This document shows positions 33,113 to 42,592 of a stretch of 64,000 nucleotides of DNA, piece by piece. Below the pieces are notes generated by a model. The model saw only the letters and a list, made by a program, of their open reading frames with translations. It searched no databases and was not told where the DNA came from. Positions within the stretch are counted from its first letter, which is position 1. Each line of letters starts with the position of its first letter. The stretch is from JAOPZW01 sp963707695 (GTDB lineage: Bacteria; Actinomycetota; Thermoleophilia; Solirubrobacterales; Solirubrobacteraceae), in assembly GCA_963707695.1 (NCBI GenBank), contig CAVPQY010000005.1:62001-126000 (forward strand). Reading direction: 5' to 3'. The translations under genes and the position numbers were made by a program.

Positions 33113-35033
33113 ATGGCGGCGGCGAGCCCTGGAGCGGCGGACGGCGCGCTCGTGGGCGTGGACGTCGGCGGGACCTTCACCGACGCCGTCGTCGTCTCCG
33201 CGGGGCGGCTCGTCACCGCGAAGGTCCCGACCACGCCGCAGGACCAGAGCGAGGCCGTCGTGGCCGCGGTGCTCGAGGCGCTCGGGCGCGCGGGGCTCGA
33301 GCCGTCCGACGTGGCCCGCTTCGGCCATGGCATGACCGTCGGCACGAACGCCCTGCTCGAGGGCACCGGCGCCCGCACGTCGCTCGTGGCGACCGAGGGC
33401 TTCGGCGACCTGCTCGAGCTGCGCCGCCAGACGCGCGCGCACCTCTACCGCCTCGACGCCCACCACCCACCTCCGCTCGTGCCGCACGAGCGCGCGCACG
33501 AGGTGCGCGAGCGCACCGGGCCGGACGGGGTGCTCGAGCCGCTCGACGAGGCGTCGCTCGCGCGCGTGGTCCAGGCGGTGCGCGACGACGGGTCCGAGGC
33601 CGTCGCGGTGGGGCTGCTCTTCTCGTTCGCGCACCCCGCGCCACGAGCGGCGGGTGGCCGAGGCGCTGCGCGCGGCGCTGCCGGACGTCCACGTCAGCGC
33701 CTCGTGCGAGGTGCTCCCCGAGATCCGGGAGTACGAGCGCCTCTCCACGACGGCCGTCGACGCCTACCTGACGCCCGTGCTGGGCGCGTACCTCGATCGG
33801 CTCGCGGGCCGGGCCGCCGAGGCGGGGCTCCCGGCCCCGGCGATCATGCAGTCCAGCGGCGGCGTGCTGCCGATCGAGGACTGCCGCGACCACGCGGCCT
33901 GGACGGTCCTCAGCGGGCCGGCCGGCGGCGTGGTCGGCGCGGCGCGCGTGGCCGGGCGCGAGGACCGGCCGCTGGCCCTGACGTTCGACATGGGCGGGAC
34001 GTCGTGCGACGTGGCGCTCGTGCGCGACGGCGTCCCGGCCCGCGCCGCGGGGACGGTGATCGCGGGGCACCCGCTGCACCTGCCGATGCTCGACGTGGCC
34101 ACGGTCTCCGCCGGCGGGGGCAGCGTGGCGTGGGCCGACTCGGGCGGCGCGCTGCGCGTGGGCCCGCACTCCGCCGGGGCGCGTCCCGGGCCGGCGGCCT
34201 ACGGTCTCGGCGGGGACCGGCCGACCGTCACGGACGCCGACGTCGTCCTCGGGCGGATCCCCGCGGACCGCCCCCTCGGCGGCCTCCGGCTCGACCCGGG
34301 TGCGGCGCGGGCCGCGGTGGCCGGGCTCGCCGCGGAGCTCGGCCTGGAGGTGGAGGCGTGCGCCGAGGGCATCGTCACCGTGGCGGTCCAGGAGATGGTG
34401 CGCGCCCTGCGGCTCGTGAGCGTCGAGCGCGGCGAGGACCCCCGGGAGGCCACGCTCATCGCCTTCGGCGGGGCGGGCCCGCTGCACGCGTGCCCGGTGG
34501 CCGACGAGCTCGGGGTGCGCCGCGTGGTCGCCCCGCCCGCGGCCGGCGTGCTCGCCGCCCTCGGCCTGGTCGTGGCGGGGGAGCGCCGGGACTTCGTGCA
34601 GACCGTCCTGGCCCCGGTCGACGGCGGGGCGGGGCTGGCCGCCCTGCTGGAGCCGCTCACCCGCCGGGCCGAGGAGGCGCTGCCCGGCGCGGCCCGGCGC
34701 GCCGCGGTCGACTGCCGCTACGTCGGCCAGAGCCACGCGCTGACCGTCGACTGGGACCCGCGCGCGCCCGAGGCGGAGCTCGCCGCGGCCTTCCACGAGG
34801 CCCATCGCGGCCGCTACGGCGACGCGGATCCCGAGCGGCGCGTCGAGGCGGTGACGCTCCGCCTGGCGGCCGAGCGCCCGGGCGCCGACCCGGACCTGCC
34901 GGCCGGCGACGCGGGGGAGCCCGTGCGCGGCCCGGCCGTCGTCCCGATGGAGGGCGCGACCTGCTGGGTGGGGGAGGGCTGGTCGGCGCGGGTCGACCCG
35001 ACGGGCCAGCTCGTCCTGGAGCGGGAGGGGTGA
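33113..35033 (+). pseudogene. hyuA: Hydantoinase/oxoprolinase subunit A, single-base frameshift
   Basis: This encodes the ATP-binding subunit of an N-methylhydantoinase/5-oxoprolinase. The first frame gives the actin-like ATPase start GALVGVDVGGTFTDAVVV and GHGMTVGTNALLEG, then loses sense after LLFSFAHPA. Family sequence resumes in the +1 frame: RRVAEALRAALPDVHVSASC, QSSGGVLP, FDMGGTSCDVALVRDG, IAFGGAGPLHACPVADEL. One extra C near 33641 (GCGCCACGAG where GCGCACGAG would fit) explains it. About 640 residues would be restored. Either a real mutation or a sequence error; the rest shows no decay. Confidence 0.85.
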
Positions 35034-35038
35034 GCGCC

Positions 35039-36565
35039 ATGGACCCCGTCACGCTGCAGGTCATGGCCAACGCGCTGCGCGCCGTGGCCGAGGAGATGGA
35101 GGCCGCCCTGATCCGGGCCGCCTTCAGCCCGAACATCAAGGAGCGCCGCGACTGCAGCACGGCGCTCTTCGACGGGGAGGGGCGCATGGTCGTGCAGTCG
35201 GCCTCCATCCCCGTCCACCTGGGGGCGATGCCGGAGGCCGTCGACGCCGTCCGCGCCGAGGGCGCCGCGCCCGGCGAGGTCTGGCTGGTCAACGACCCCT
35301 ACCGCGGCGGGACGCACCTGCCGGACCTGACGATGATCTCGCCGCTGCCCCTCGACGGGGCCACCGCCGCCTACGCGGTGACCCGCGCCCACCACGCCGA
35401 CGTGGGGGGCATGGCGCCGGGCAGCATGCCGGCGGGCTCGCGCGAGCTGCTGCAGGAGGGCCTCGTCATCCCGCCCGTGCGGCTCGTGGCCGGCGGCCGC
35501 CCGGTGGCGGACGTCCTGCGCCTGGTCCTGGCCAACACCCGCACGCCGGCCGAGCGCGAGGGCGACCTGCGGGCGCAGCTGGCGGCCCACCGCCTGGCCG
35601 AGCGCCGGCTGGCCGAGGTGGCCGAGCGCCACGGCACGGCGCTCGTCCACGAGGCGTTCGGGGCGCTCCACGACTACGCCGAGCGCCGCACGCGGGCGGC
35701 CATCGCCGCGATGCCCGACGGGCGCCACGAGGCCGCCGAGGCGCTCGAGGGCGACGGCGTGACCGGCGACGACCTCTGGATCCGGGTCGCGGTCACGATC
35801 GACGGCGACGCGCTGACCGTGGACTTCACGGGCACCGACCCGGCCGGCCCGGGCAACTGCAACTGCCCGCCGGCCGTGACGCGCTCGGCCGTGTTCTTCG
35901 TCGTGCGGGCGCTGACCGACCCCGACATCCCGGCCTCGGCGGGCGCGTTCGCCCCCGTGCGGGTGATCGCCCCCGAGGGGAGCCTCGTCAACGCCCGCCC
36001 GCCGGCGGCGGTGGCCGGCGGGAACGTCGAGACGTCGAGCCGCATCGTCGACGCCGTCTTCGCGGCCTTCGGCCACGCGGTCGACGTGCCCGCCCAGGGC
36101 CAGGGGACGATGAACAACCTCACCGTCGGCGGCCCCGGCTTCACGTACTACGAGACGATCGGCGGCGGCCAGGGCGCCTCCGCGACCGCCGACGGCCCGT
36201 CGGGCGTCCACGTCGCGATGAGCAACACGCTCAACACCCCCGTCGAGGCGCTCGAGACCGCCTACCCCCTGCGCGTGGACGCCTACCGGCTCCGCCGCGG
36301 GTCGGGCGGCGCCGGCGCGCACCGTGGCGGCGACGGCGTGGAGCGGCGCCTGCGCCTCTTGGCCGACGCCGACGTGTCCGTCATCGCCGAGCGGCGCCGG
36401 CGCGGCCCGTCCGGGCGGGCGGGCGGCGAGGACGGCGCCCCGGGGCGCACCACGCTCAACGGCGAGGACCTCCCGGCGAAGTGGCGGGGGCCGGCGCGCG
36501 CGGGGGACGTCGTGTCGATCGAGACGCCCGGCGGCGGCGGCCACGGCGCGCCGCGCAGGCGCTGA
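35039..36565 (+). CDS. hyuB: Hydantoinase/oxoprolinase subunit B
   Basis: A 508-residue protein, intact. Family markers: MDPVTLQVMANALRAVAEEM, SPNIKERRDCSTALFD, VNDPYRGGTHLPDLTMISP, HHADVGGMAPGSM, the central GNCNCPPAVTRSA and C-terminal GPGFTYYETIGGGQGA and MSNTLNTPVEALE. With HyuA it carries out ATP-dependent opening of a cyclic amide. Start ATG 35039 has Shine-Dalgarno GGGAGGGG ending nine bases earlier; a GTG at 35030 overlapping the hyuA stop is an alternative. If hyuA is truly broken, this subunit lacks its partner. Confidence 0.9.
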   Translation: MDPVTLQVMANALRAVAEEMEAALIRAAFSPNIKERRDCSTALFDGEGRMVVQSASIPVHLGAMPEAVDAVRAEGAAPGEVWLVNDPYRGGTHLPDLTMISPLPLDGATAAYAVTRAHHADVGGMAPGSMPAGSRELLQEGLVIPPVRLVAGGRPVADVLRLVLANTRTPAEREGDLRAQLAAHRLAERRLAEVAERHGTALVHEAFGALHDYAERRTRAAIAAMPDGRHEAAEALEGDGVTGDDLWIRVAVTIDGDALTVDFTGTDPAGPGNCNCPPAVTRSAVFFVVRALTDPDIPASAGAFAPVRVIAPEGSLVNARPPAAVAGGNVETSSRIVDAVFAAFGHAVDVPAQGQGTMNNLTVGGPGFTYYETIGGGQGASATADGPSGVHVAMSNTLNTPVEALETAYPLRVDAYRLRRGSGGAGAHRGGDGVERRLRLLADADVSVIAERRRRGPSGRAGGEDGAPGRTTLNGEDLPAKWRGPARAGDVVSIETPGGGGHGAPRRR

Positions 36566-36595
36566 GGCGCCGCCGGCGTCTTCGCGGCGCGGCGG

Positions 36596-37207
36596 TCAGC
36601 CCTCGTCGTCGTGCCGAGGCCGGACGTCGAGCCCGAGCGCCGTGGCGATCTCGATCGCCTGCTGCGGGTCGACGATCGCGCCGTCGAGGGTGACGGACGC
36701 GGGGTCCACCGCGGAGAGGTCCGAGCCGCGCAGGTCGGCGCGCGCGAACGACGCCCCGTGCAGCCACGCGCCGGCCAGGTCCAGGCCGTGGAGGCGCGCG
36801 TCGTCGCAGCGCGCCTCGCTGAGGTCCGCCTCGCGCAGGCGCACGTCGCGGAACGACGCGCGGCGCAGGTCCGCGCCGCGGAGCCCGACGAAGGACCAGT
36901 CGCCGCCGTCGACCTTCAGGAGCTCGTAGGTGCAGCGGTCGAACGTGCTCCCGACGAGCTTGCACGCCGTGAACGTCGTGTCGAAGAAGCGGCAGCGCGT
37001 GAACGTGCAGTTCAGGAACGCGGCGTCGGCGTGCGCCGAGCCGTTGAAGCGGCAGTCGCGGAACGCGCAGCCCGAGAACGCGGCGCCGCGTCCGGTGGCG
37101 TCGGTCAGGTCGACGCCGACGAACGTCACGCCCTCGTCACGGCGGTCCGAGAGGTCGCGGCCCTCCCAGTCCTCGTGGGCGACCTCGTGCGGCGCGCCGG
37201 CGCTCAT
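36596..37207 (-). CDS. Pentapeptide-repeat protein
   Basis: A 203-residue protein dominated by A(D/N)LxX five-residue repeats: FSGCAFRDCRFNGS, FLNCTFTRCRFFDTTF, LRGADLRRASFRDVRLREAD, LAGAWLHGASFARADLRGSD. These build a right-handed beta-helix that can mimic DNA, as in MfpA/Qnr proteins, which protect gyrase from quinolones; whether this one does is unknown. It follows the epimerase gene on the same strand after 37 bases. Confidence 0.85.
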   Translation of the reverse strand: MSAGAPHEVAHEDWEGRDLSDRRDEGVTFVGVDLTDATGRGAAFSGCAFRDCRFNGSAHADAAFLNCTFTRCRFFDTTFTACKLVGSTFDRCTYELLKVDGGDWSFVGLRGADLRRASFRDVRLREADLSEARCDDARLHGLDLAGAWLHGASFARADLRGSDLSAVDPASVTLDGAIVDPQQAIEIATALGLDVRPRHDDEG

Positions 37208-37244
37208 GCGGGCAGTGTGCCGGTCGACGCGCCGGGCGCTGCGC

Positions 37245-38252
37245 TCAGCCGTCGCGGTGCACGGTGTCGCGCACCGTCGCGACGCCGGTCCACCGGGGGC
37301 GCCAGCCCAGCTTCCGCTTGGCCTTGGCGCAGTCCATGATCGCCGGGTGGCTGGCCGCCTCGACCCACTCGGCCATCGGCGGCAGGAACGGGAGCGACGC
37401 GGCGGCGCGCGCGGCGGCCTGGACCGGGCGGCTCGGGACCGGCACGGGCGCCAGCCCGACCTCCCGGGCGATCTGGCCCATCGTCAGGACGCCGTCGGCG
37501 GCGATGTTGTACGCGCCCGGCGGCCCCTCGGCGACGACGCAGCGCAGGAAGGCCTGGCCCACGTCCTCCTCGTGGATGACCTGGAGCGGCAGCTGCGGCG
37601 CGAGCGCGGGCAGCGGCAGCGGGGAGCGGCGCACGAGCCCGGCCACGGGCCGGCCGATCGCCATGAGCGGGCCGGGGAGGAGGTCCTTGGCCCCGACGGC
37701 GTGCGGGCCGAGCACGATGGGCGGCCGCAGGAGGTAGAGCCCGAGGCCGGGGTGGCGCGCCGCCTCGTCCCCCAGCAGCCGCTCGACCTCGGCCTTCTCC
37801 TGCGCGTAGAACAGCCGCGCCGCTGGTCGCACCGGCCAGTCCTCGGTGAGTGGCACGGGGTTGTCCCGGTGGAAGCCGTAGGCGGCCACCGACGACGCGT
37901 AGACGAACCGCCGCACCCCGGCGGCGGCGGCCGCGCGGAAGGTGTTCAGCGTCCCCTCGACGTTGATCGCGCGGATCGTGTCGCGCGAGGCCGTGCCCGT
38001 GATCATGAAGGCGAGGTGGACGACGACGTCGGCGCCCGCGAAGGCCTCCTCGAGGGCGGCCGGGTCGCGCACGTCGCCGCGGCGGTAGGTCATCTTCGTC
38101 CAGCCGTGCTCGAGCGGGTCGAAGGGCCGGCGGGCGATGCCGACGATCCGCCCGATCCGCTCCTCGGCCTGCAGCATGGGCACGAGGCCGAAGCCGAAGG
38201 TGCCGGTCGGACCCGTCACGGCGACGGTCAGGGGAGCGGAGGGGCGGGCCAC
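37245..38252 (-). CDS. NAD-dependent epimerase/dehydratase family protein
   Basis: A 335-residue extended SDR. The NAD motif GPTGTFG is at 14-20, HLAFMITG and the catalytic YAQEK (YxxxK) are present, with the Ser in YASSVAAYG upstream. The middle contains LRPPIVLGPHAVGAKDLLPG. Probable roles are nucleotide-sugar epimerisation or a related NAD(P) redox reaction. It is the first gene of a two-gene minus-strand unit with the pentapeptide protein. Confidence 0.85.
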   Translation of the reverse strand: MARPSAPLTVAVTGPTGTFGFGLVPMLQAEERIGRIVGIARRPFDPLEHGWTKMTYRRGDVRDPAALEEAFAGADVVVHLAFMITGTASRDTIRAINVEGTLNTFRAAAAAGVRRFVYASSVAAYGFHRDNPVPLTEDWPVRPAARLFYAQEKAEVERLLGDEAARHPGLGLYLLRPPIVLGPHAVGAKDLLPGPLMAIGRPVAGLVRRSPLPLPALAPQLPLQVIHEEDVGQAFLRCVVAEGPPGAYNIAADGVLTMGQIAREVGLAPVPVPSRPVQAAARAAASLPFLPPMAEWVEAASHPAIMDCAKAKRKLGWRPRWTGVATVRDTVHRDG

Positions 38253-38691
38253 GCCCCGACGCTACCCGGGCGCGGCGCTCCCCAGGCGTCCTCGCGGCGC
38301 TCGCGGGCCCACGGCCGGCCAGAACGGGCAGGCGCCCCCGGACGCTGCGCGGATGGGCACGACCGTGACCGGCGCCGCCGCCGACAAGGCCAAGGGCGGC
38401 TCGACCGGCTCGACGACCTAGCGGCGCCGCCGCCGGCGGGCAGGGGCCATCACCCCACCCGCCGCGGCGGCACCGAGCCGGCTCTGGCAGGACCCCGCGT
38501 TCGCGCGGTCCCTCGCCGGACGCCGTCCCGCCTCCAGCCGTGCTCGGGGGAGGGCTCAAGGGTCGGACGGCGTGCGCGCATCGTGGCCTGTCGGCGTGGC
38601 ACTGGCCATCCTCCGCCCGGAGGATCGACCGGATGGCGCGGACCCCGTCCGCCCCGGCCGATCGGCCGTCCTGAGCGGGCGGGGCGCGCCG
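38253..38691. other. Long intergenic region, no convincing gene
   Basis: About 440 bases separate the epimerase start from the response-regulator promoter. A 22-codon frame at 38353-38421 (MGTTVTGAAADKAKGGSTGS...) has no supporting signal. The region contains promoters for both divergent genes; no clear operator or RNA structure was seen. Confidence 0.5.
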
Positions 38692-38697
38692 TACCAT
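38692..38697 (+). promoter_or_regulatory. -10-like box of the response regulator, leaderless spacing
   Basis: TACCAT ends six bases before ATG 38704. Confidence 0.45.
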
Positions 38698-38703
38698 GGG
38701 CCC

Positions 38704-39351
38704 ATGGCCCAGCGCTCCGACCGGGTGCGGGTGCTCGTCGCCGACGACCACCCGCTGTTCCGCGAGGCCGTCGTGCGGGCCGTCAAGGACCGCCCCGACC
38801 TCGAGCTCGTCGCCGAGGCCGCCGACGGCACCGAGGCGCTGGCGGCGATCCGCGAGCACGGCCCGGACGTCGCCGTCCTCGACGTGAAGATGCCGGGCCT
38901 CGACGGCGTCCGCGTGGCCAACGCCGTCACGCGCGACCGCCTGCCGACGAAGGTCGTCCTGCTCTCGGCCTTCCTCGACGGCGCGATGGCGTTCGAGGCC
39001 GTGGCGGCGGGCGCCGCGGCGTACCTCTCCAAGGACGCCGACCGCGCGCGCATCCTGGACACGATCGCCGCCGTCAGCCGCGGGGAGACGGTGCTCGCCC
39101 CCGAGGTCCAGGCCGGCCTCGCCGCCGAGATCCGCCTGCGCGGCGCCAAGGACCGCCCCGGCCTGTCCGACCGCGAGCGGCAGGTCCTGTCGATGATCGC
39201 CGAGGGCAAGAGCGCGCCGGACATCGGCCGCGAGCTCTACCTCTCCACGGCGACGATCAAGAGCCACCTCCAGGCCCTCTACGAGAAGCTCGGCGTCTCC
39301 GACCGGGCCGCCGCGGTCGCCGAGGCCATGCGCCGCGGCCTGCTCGAGTGA
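38704..39351 (+). CDS. NarL/LuxR-type response regulator
   Basis: A 215-residue regulator. The receiver has the acidic pair ADD at 13-15, phosphorylation site Asp60 in AVLDVKMPG, and Lys in AYLSKDAD. The C-terminal LuxR helix-turn-helix is LSDRERQVLSMIAEGKSAPDIGREL with ATIKSHLQALYEKLG. Its TGA overlaps the kinase GTG (GTGA), so this is a cognate two-component pair. Confidence 0.93.
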   Translation: MAQRSDRVRVLVADDHPLFREAVVRAVKDRPDLELVAEAADGTEALAAIREHGPDVAVLDVKMPGLDGVRVANAVTRDRLPTKVVLLSAFLDGAMAFEAVAAGAAAYLSKDADRARILDTIAAVSRGETVLAPEVQAGLAAEIRLRGAKDRPGLSDRERQVLSMIAEGKSAPDIGRELYLSTATIKSHLQALYEKLGVSDRAAAVAEAMRRGLLE

Positions 39352-40598
39352 CCCCCGGCGCCGTCCTGAGCCGGCCCGGGACGGTCCTGGCGGTCATCCG
39401 CCTGGCGACGATCCCGCTGCTGGTCCTCGCCGAGCGCCTGGTCGACCACCCCGAGCCGCGCAGCACGCCCTTCGAGGTCCTCGCCGCGCTGGCCCTCGCG
39501 TACGCCCTCGCGATGTTCGTCGCCGAGGTGCGCGGCGCGACCGCTCGGATCCCGCCGTGGACGGCGGCGGTGGCGGACCTGGTCCTCATCAGCGTGCTCG
39601 TCTACACGAGCGGCGGCCCGTTCTCGCAGCTGCGCTTCGCCTTCTTCATCCTGCCCGTGGGCGCCGCGCTCCTGCTGCGCCCGGCGCTCACCGCCGCCGC
39701 CTCGGGCGCATGCGTCCTGGCCTACCTCGTCATCGTGGCCGCCTATCCGGGCGGCGTGCCGGGGCAGGCCGACCCGCTGCCCTTCGAGGTCACCCAGGCG
39801 CTCTTCCTGCTCTGGATGGGCGCCGCGGCGACGCTCCTCTCGGCGGTGCTGACGCGGCGCAACCGCGACGTCGAGGACCTCGCCCGCAGCCGGGGGCGGC
39901 TCGTCGCCCAGGCGCTGGCCGCCGAGGACACGACGCGCCGGCGGCTGGCCGAGGCGCTGCACGACGACGCGCTGCAGAACCTCCTCGCCGCCCGCCAGGA
40001 GCTCGGCGCGGGCGACGACGCGTCGATCGACCTGGTGCGCGAGGGCCTCGACCAGGCGGTCGTCCAGCTCCGCGAGGCGGTGTTCGACCTGCACCCGCAC
40101 CTGCTCGACCAGGCCGGGCTGCGCGCCGCCCTGCAGGCGGTGGCCGAGCGCGCCGGGCGCCGCGGCCGCTTCACGCCCGACGTCGAGGTCGACCCCGACG
40201 CCGAGGGCGTCCGCGACGACCTCGTCTTCTCCGTCGCGCGCGAGCTGCTGGCCAACGCCGCCCGCCACAGCGGCGCCGAGCACGTCCGCGTCCGCGTCCG
40301 CCGTCGCGACCGCCGGTCGCCGGAGGTCGAGCTGCTCGTCGCCGACGACGGGGTCGGCATCGCGCCCGGGGCGCTCGAGGCCGCGCCGCGCCGGGGGCAC
40401 ATCGGCCTCGCCTCCGCCGCCGAGCGGGCGGAGGCGGTCGGCGGCGCGTTCACCGTCGGGTCCGGGACGGGCGGGCGGGGGACCGTGGTCCGGGTGACCG
40501 TCCCCGCGGCCCCGCCGGCCGGCGCCCCGGGCGGGGCCGGGCGCGAGGGGTCGATCGGCGGACCGCCGGTCGCCGCCGGGACCTCGCGCCCGGAGTAG
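39348..40598 (+). CDS. Membrane sensor histidine kinase, HisKA_3 type
   Basis: A 416-residue kinase partner of the upstream regulator. Residues 1-170 contain about five transmembrane segments with only short outside loops, so the signal is probably membrane- or envelope-derived. The HisKA_3 dimerisation helix carries His205 in RRRLAEALHDDALQNLL. The ATPase domain has NAARHSGAEHV (N box), VADDGVGIAPG (G1) and RGHIGLASAAERAEAVGG (G2). The tail is Gly/Pro-rich. The GTG start is fixed by the overlap. Confidence 0.92.
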   Translation: MTPGAVLSRPGTVLAVIRLATIPLLVLAERLVDHPEPRSTPFEVLAALALAYALAMFVAEVRGATARIPPWTAAVADLVLISVLVYTSGGPFSQLRFAFFILPVGAALLLRPALTAAASGACVLAYLVIVAAYPGGVPGQADPLPFEVTQALFLLWMGAAATLLSAVLTRRNRDVEDLARSRGRLVAQALAAEDTTRRRLAEALHDDALQNLLAARQELGAGDDASIDLVREGLDQAVVQLREAVFDLHPHLLDQAGLRAALQAVAERAGRRGRFTPDVEVDPDAEGVRDDLVFSVARELLANAARHSGAEHVRVRVRRRDRRSPEVELLVADDGVGIAPGALEAAPRRGHIGLASAAERAEAVGGAFTVGSGTGGRGTVVRVTVPAAPPAGAPGGAGREGSIGGPPVAAGTSRPE

Positions 40599-40645
40599 GC
40601 GCCCGCCCCATCCCGGGCGGGGCGGCCGTCCGCGAGCCTGGGTCC

Positions 40646-41140
40646 ATGACGATCATCGCGCGCCACGGGACCGACAGCGGCGCGGCGGGGCGGACCGACC
40701 CGCACCTCGACGCCGTGCGCCGCGAGGCCGAGCCGCTCCGGGTCCTCGTCGCCGACGACCATCCGCTGTTCCGCCGCGGCGTCGCGCGCACGGTCCAGCG
40801 CCGCGCCGGCCTGGAGCTCGTCGCCGAGGCCGCCGACGGCCGCCAGGCGCTCGAGCTCATCGACGCCCTCCAGCCCGACGTCGCCGTGCTCGACCTCCGC
40901 ATGCCGCGGCTCACGGGCCTCGACGTCTGCGCCGAGCTGCGGGCGCGCCCGGCGCCGCCGCCGACGCGCGTGCTCATCCTCAGCGCCTTCGAGGACGCCG
41001 CCCTCGTCTGGGACGCCCTCTCCGCCGGCGCGTCGGGCTTCGTCGGCAAGGAGGCCGCGCCCGGCGACGTGTGCGCGGCGATCGAGGCGGTCGGCCGCGG
41101 CGAGGCGGCCTTCGGCACCGTCGGGCGCGGCGCGCTCTAG
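40646..41140 (+). CDS. Receiver-domain-only response regulator
   Basis: A 164-residue protein with a receiver domain (RVLVADDHPLFRRGV, Asp83 in AVLDLRMPR, Lys in GFVGKEAA) but no helix-turn-helix; it ends soon after the receiver. The receiver is close in sequence to the one at 38704, so it is probably a truncated duplicate that shares the kinase, serving as a phosphate sink or protein-interaction output. Its TAG interlocks with the convergent GGDEF gene in CTAG. Confidence 0.85.
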   Translation: MTIIARHGTDSGAAGRTDPHLDAVRREAEPLRVLVADDHPLFRRGVARTVQRRAGLELVAEAADGRQALELIDALQPDVAVLDLRMPRLTGLDVCAELRARPAPPPTRVLILSAFEDAALVWDALSAGASGFVGKEAAPGDVCAAIEAVGRGEAAFGTVGRGAL

Positions 41141-42189
41141 GCGGTGACGAGCGGGTGGGCGGCGTCCGGCCGCGAGGCCACGCGGTTGCGGCCGGCGTGC
41201 TTGGCCGCGTAGAGCGCCGCGTCCGCCCGGGCCAGGAGCTCCGCGTTGCGGGCGTCGGCACCGCTGGCGCTGGCCACCCCGAAGGACATCGTCACGCGCA
41301 GGCCGCCGGCGGGCGTGGACTCGACGGCCTCCCGGAGGCGCTCGGCCAGCATCTCGGCGTCGGTGAGCGTCGCTCCCGGGAGCATCACGAGGAACTCCTC
41401 GCCGCCGAGGCGGTAGGCGAGGTCGAAGGCGCGCAGCTCCTTGCGCAGCGTGTAGGCGACGTCGACGAGGACCGCGTCGCCGCGCTGGTGGCCGTGCTCG
41501 TCGTTGACGGCCTTGAAGTGGTCGAGGTCGGCGACGATCACGCCGATCGACTGGCCCGTCAGCGCGGCCTGCTCGTCGAGCTCCGCCGCGCGCGCGGTGA
41601 GCGAGCGGCGGTTGAGCATCCCGGTCAGGCCGTCGAGCACCGACTCGCTGCGGTGCTCGCGGTCGGAGGACATGAGCGGCGTGGTCAGCAGCGTCGCGGC
41701 CATGAGCACCGCCAAAGGCAGGACGAGCAGCGCGGGCCGGTCCGCGACCGCCCCGGGATCGACCCCGAGCGTCGCGGCCAGCATGAGCACGACGAGGAGG
41801 GCGAGGCCGGCCGCGACGCCGCGGCCGTCGAAGCGGGCGGCGAGCGTGACCGCCGGGATCGCCAGCCAGGACGCGGCCGGGCTGGTCGGGCCGCCGGTGA
41901 GGGCGACCGAGACCGCGATGGCGACCGAGGACAGGACCCAGGCCCCGGCCATGACGTACTCGGGGTGGCTGACGCGGTGGACGAAGGGGCCGGTGATCGC
42001 GAAGCCGGCGAAGGCGATCGCGAGCACGGCGAGGGTCCACCACCCCTCCCAGTGGCCGACGGCGACGAGGGCGATCGCGAGCACGGCCAGGGCGGCGGCG
42101 CGCGCTCCGCGCAGGCGGCGGTCCATGTCGAGCAGCCGCTCGCGGGCCTGCTCGTCGCGGCACAGCCAGGAGAGGCGGTCCTTCCCCAT
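41137..42189 (-). CDS. Membrane diguanylate cyclase (GGDEF)
   Basis: A 350-residue protein. Residues 30-172 hold about six transmembrane helices; a GGDEF domain follows with LDGLTGMLNRRSL, the active-site GGEEF at 262-266, and the inhibitory I-site RAFD at 253-256, five residues upstream as required. It should make c-di-GMP with product feedback. No EAL domain. The ATG at 42189 was chosen before the first charged segment; the longer frame is not needed. Convergent with the receiver-only gene and divergent from a small unknown gene. Confidence 0.92.
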   Translation of the reverse strand: MGKDRLSWLCRDEQARERLLDMDRRLRGARAAALAVLAIALVAVGHWEGWWTLAVLAIAFAGFAITGPFVHRVSHPEYVMAGAWVLSSVAIAVSVALTGGPTSPAASWLAIPAVTLAARFDGRGVAAGLALLVVLMLAATLGVDPGAVADRPALLVLPLAVLMAATLLTTPLMSSDREHRSESVLDGLTGMLNRRSLTARAAELDEQAALTGQSIGVIVADLDHFKAVNDEHGHQRGDAVLVDVAYTLRKELRAFDLAYRLGGEEFLVMLPGATLTDAEMLAERLREAVESTPAGGLRVTMSFGVASASGADARNAELLARADAALYAAKHAGRNRVASRPDAAHPLVTA

Positions 42190-42339
42190 GGGCACGTTGT
42201 CGGCGCGCCCACGCTCCACCTTGAGGGGCGGTGCCCCACCGTTCGTCGAGGAAGGGTCCAGAAGCCGTCCCCGAGCCCTTGCGCCGCGAGCCTCGCGGGC
42301 GCTACCGTGCCGCCGCGCGATGGACGGCACGGGGGCACG

Positions 42340-42567
42340 ATGGACGGGGAGCGGACGCCGATGATCGGGACGGCGCACTGGCGGGCGGACGCCACGGCGA
42401 CGCAGATGCTGCGCGCCGCCAGGGGCCTGGAGGAGATCGCCGCGACCTGCACCGGCATCCGCCGCGAGGAGCTCCTGGAGATGGTCGACGACCTGCACGC
42501 CCGGGCCCGGGCCCGCCGGGCCGTCGAGCGCGCCGTCGCCGCGCCCGAGCGCGCGACGCTGCGCTGA
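42340..42567 (+). CDS. Small hypothetical protein
   Basis: A predicted 75-residue protein (68 from ATG 42361), Ala/Arg/Glu-rich and helical, with a MLRAARGLEEIAATCTGIRR region and a basic helical end (HARARARRAVERAV). No family recognised. It is divergent from the GGDEF gene with a -10-like TACCGT at 42303-42308. It ends 25 bases from the convergent RTX gene. Confidence 0.5.
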   Translation: MDGERTPMIGTAHWRADATATQMLRAARGLEEIAATCTGIRREELLEMVDDLHARARARRAVERAVAAPERATLR

Positions 42568-42592
42568 CGACGCCCCGGCTCCGCCCGGCGCA

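Noticed and set aside
33113..36565. A natural hyuA-hyuB fusion of 1150 residues
   Set aside because: Although the first frame is open throughout, the middle 450 residues are nonsense, while true HyuA sequence lies in the +1 frame.
38353..38421. 22-codon frame in the gap upstream of the response regulator
   Set aside because: No ribosome site, promoter box or recognisable sequence; too short to judge.
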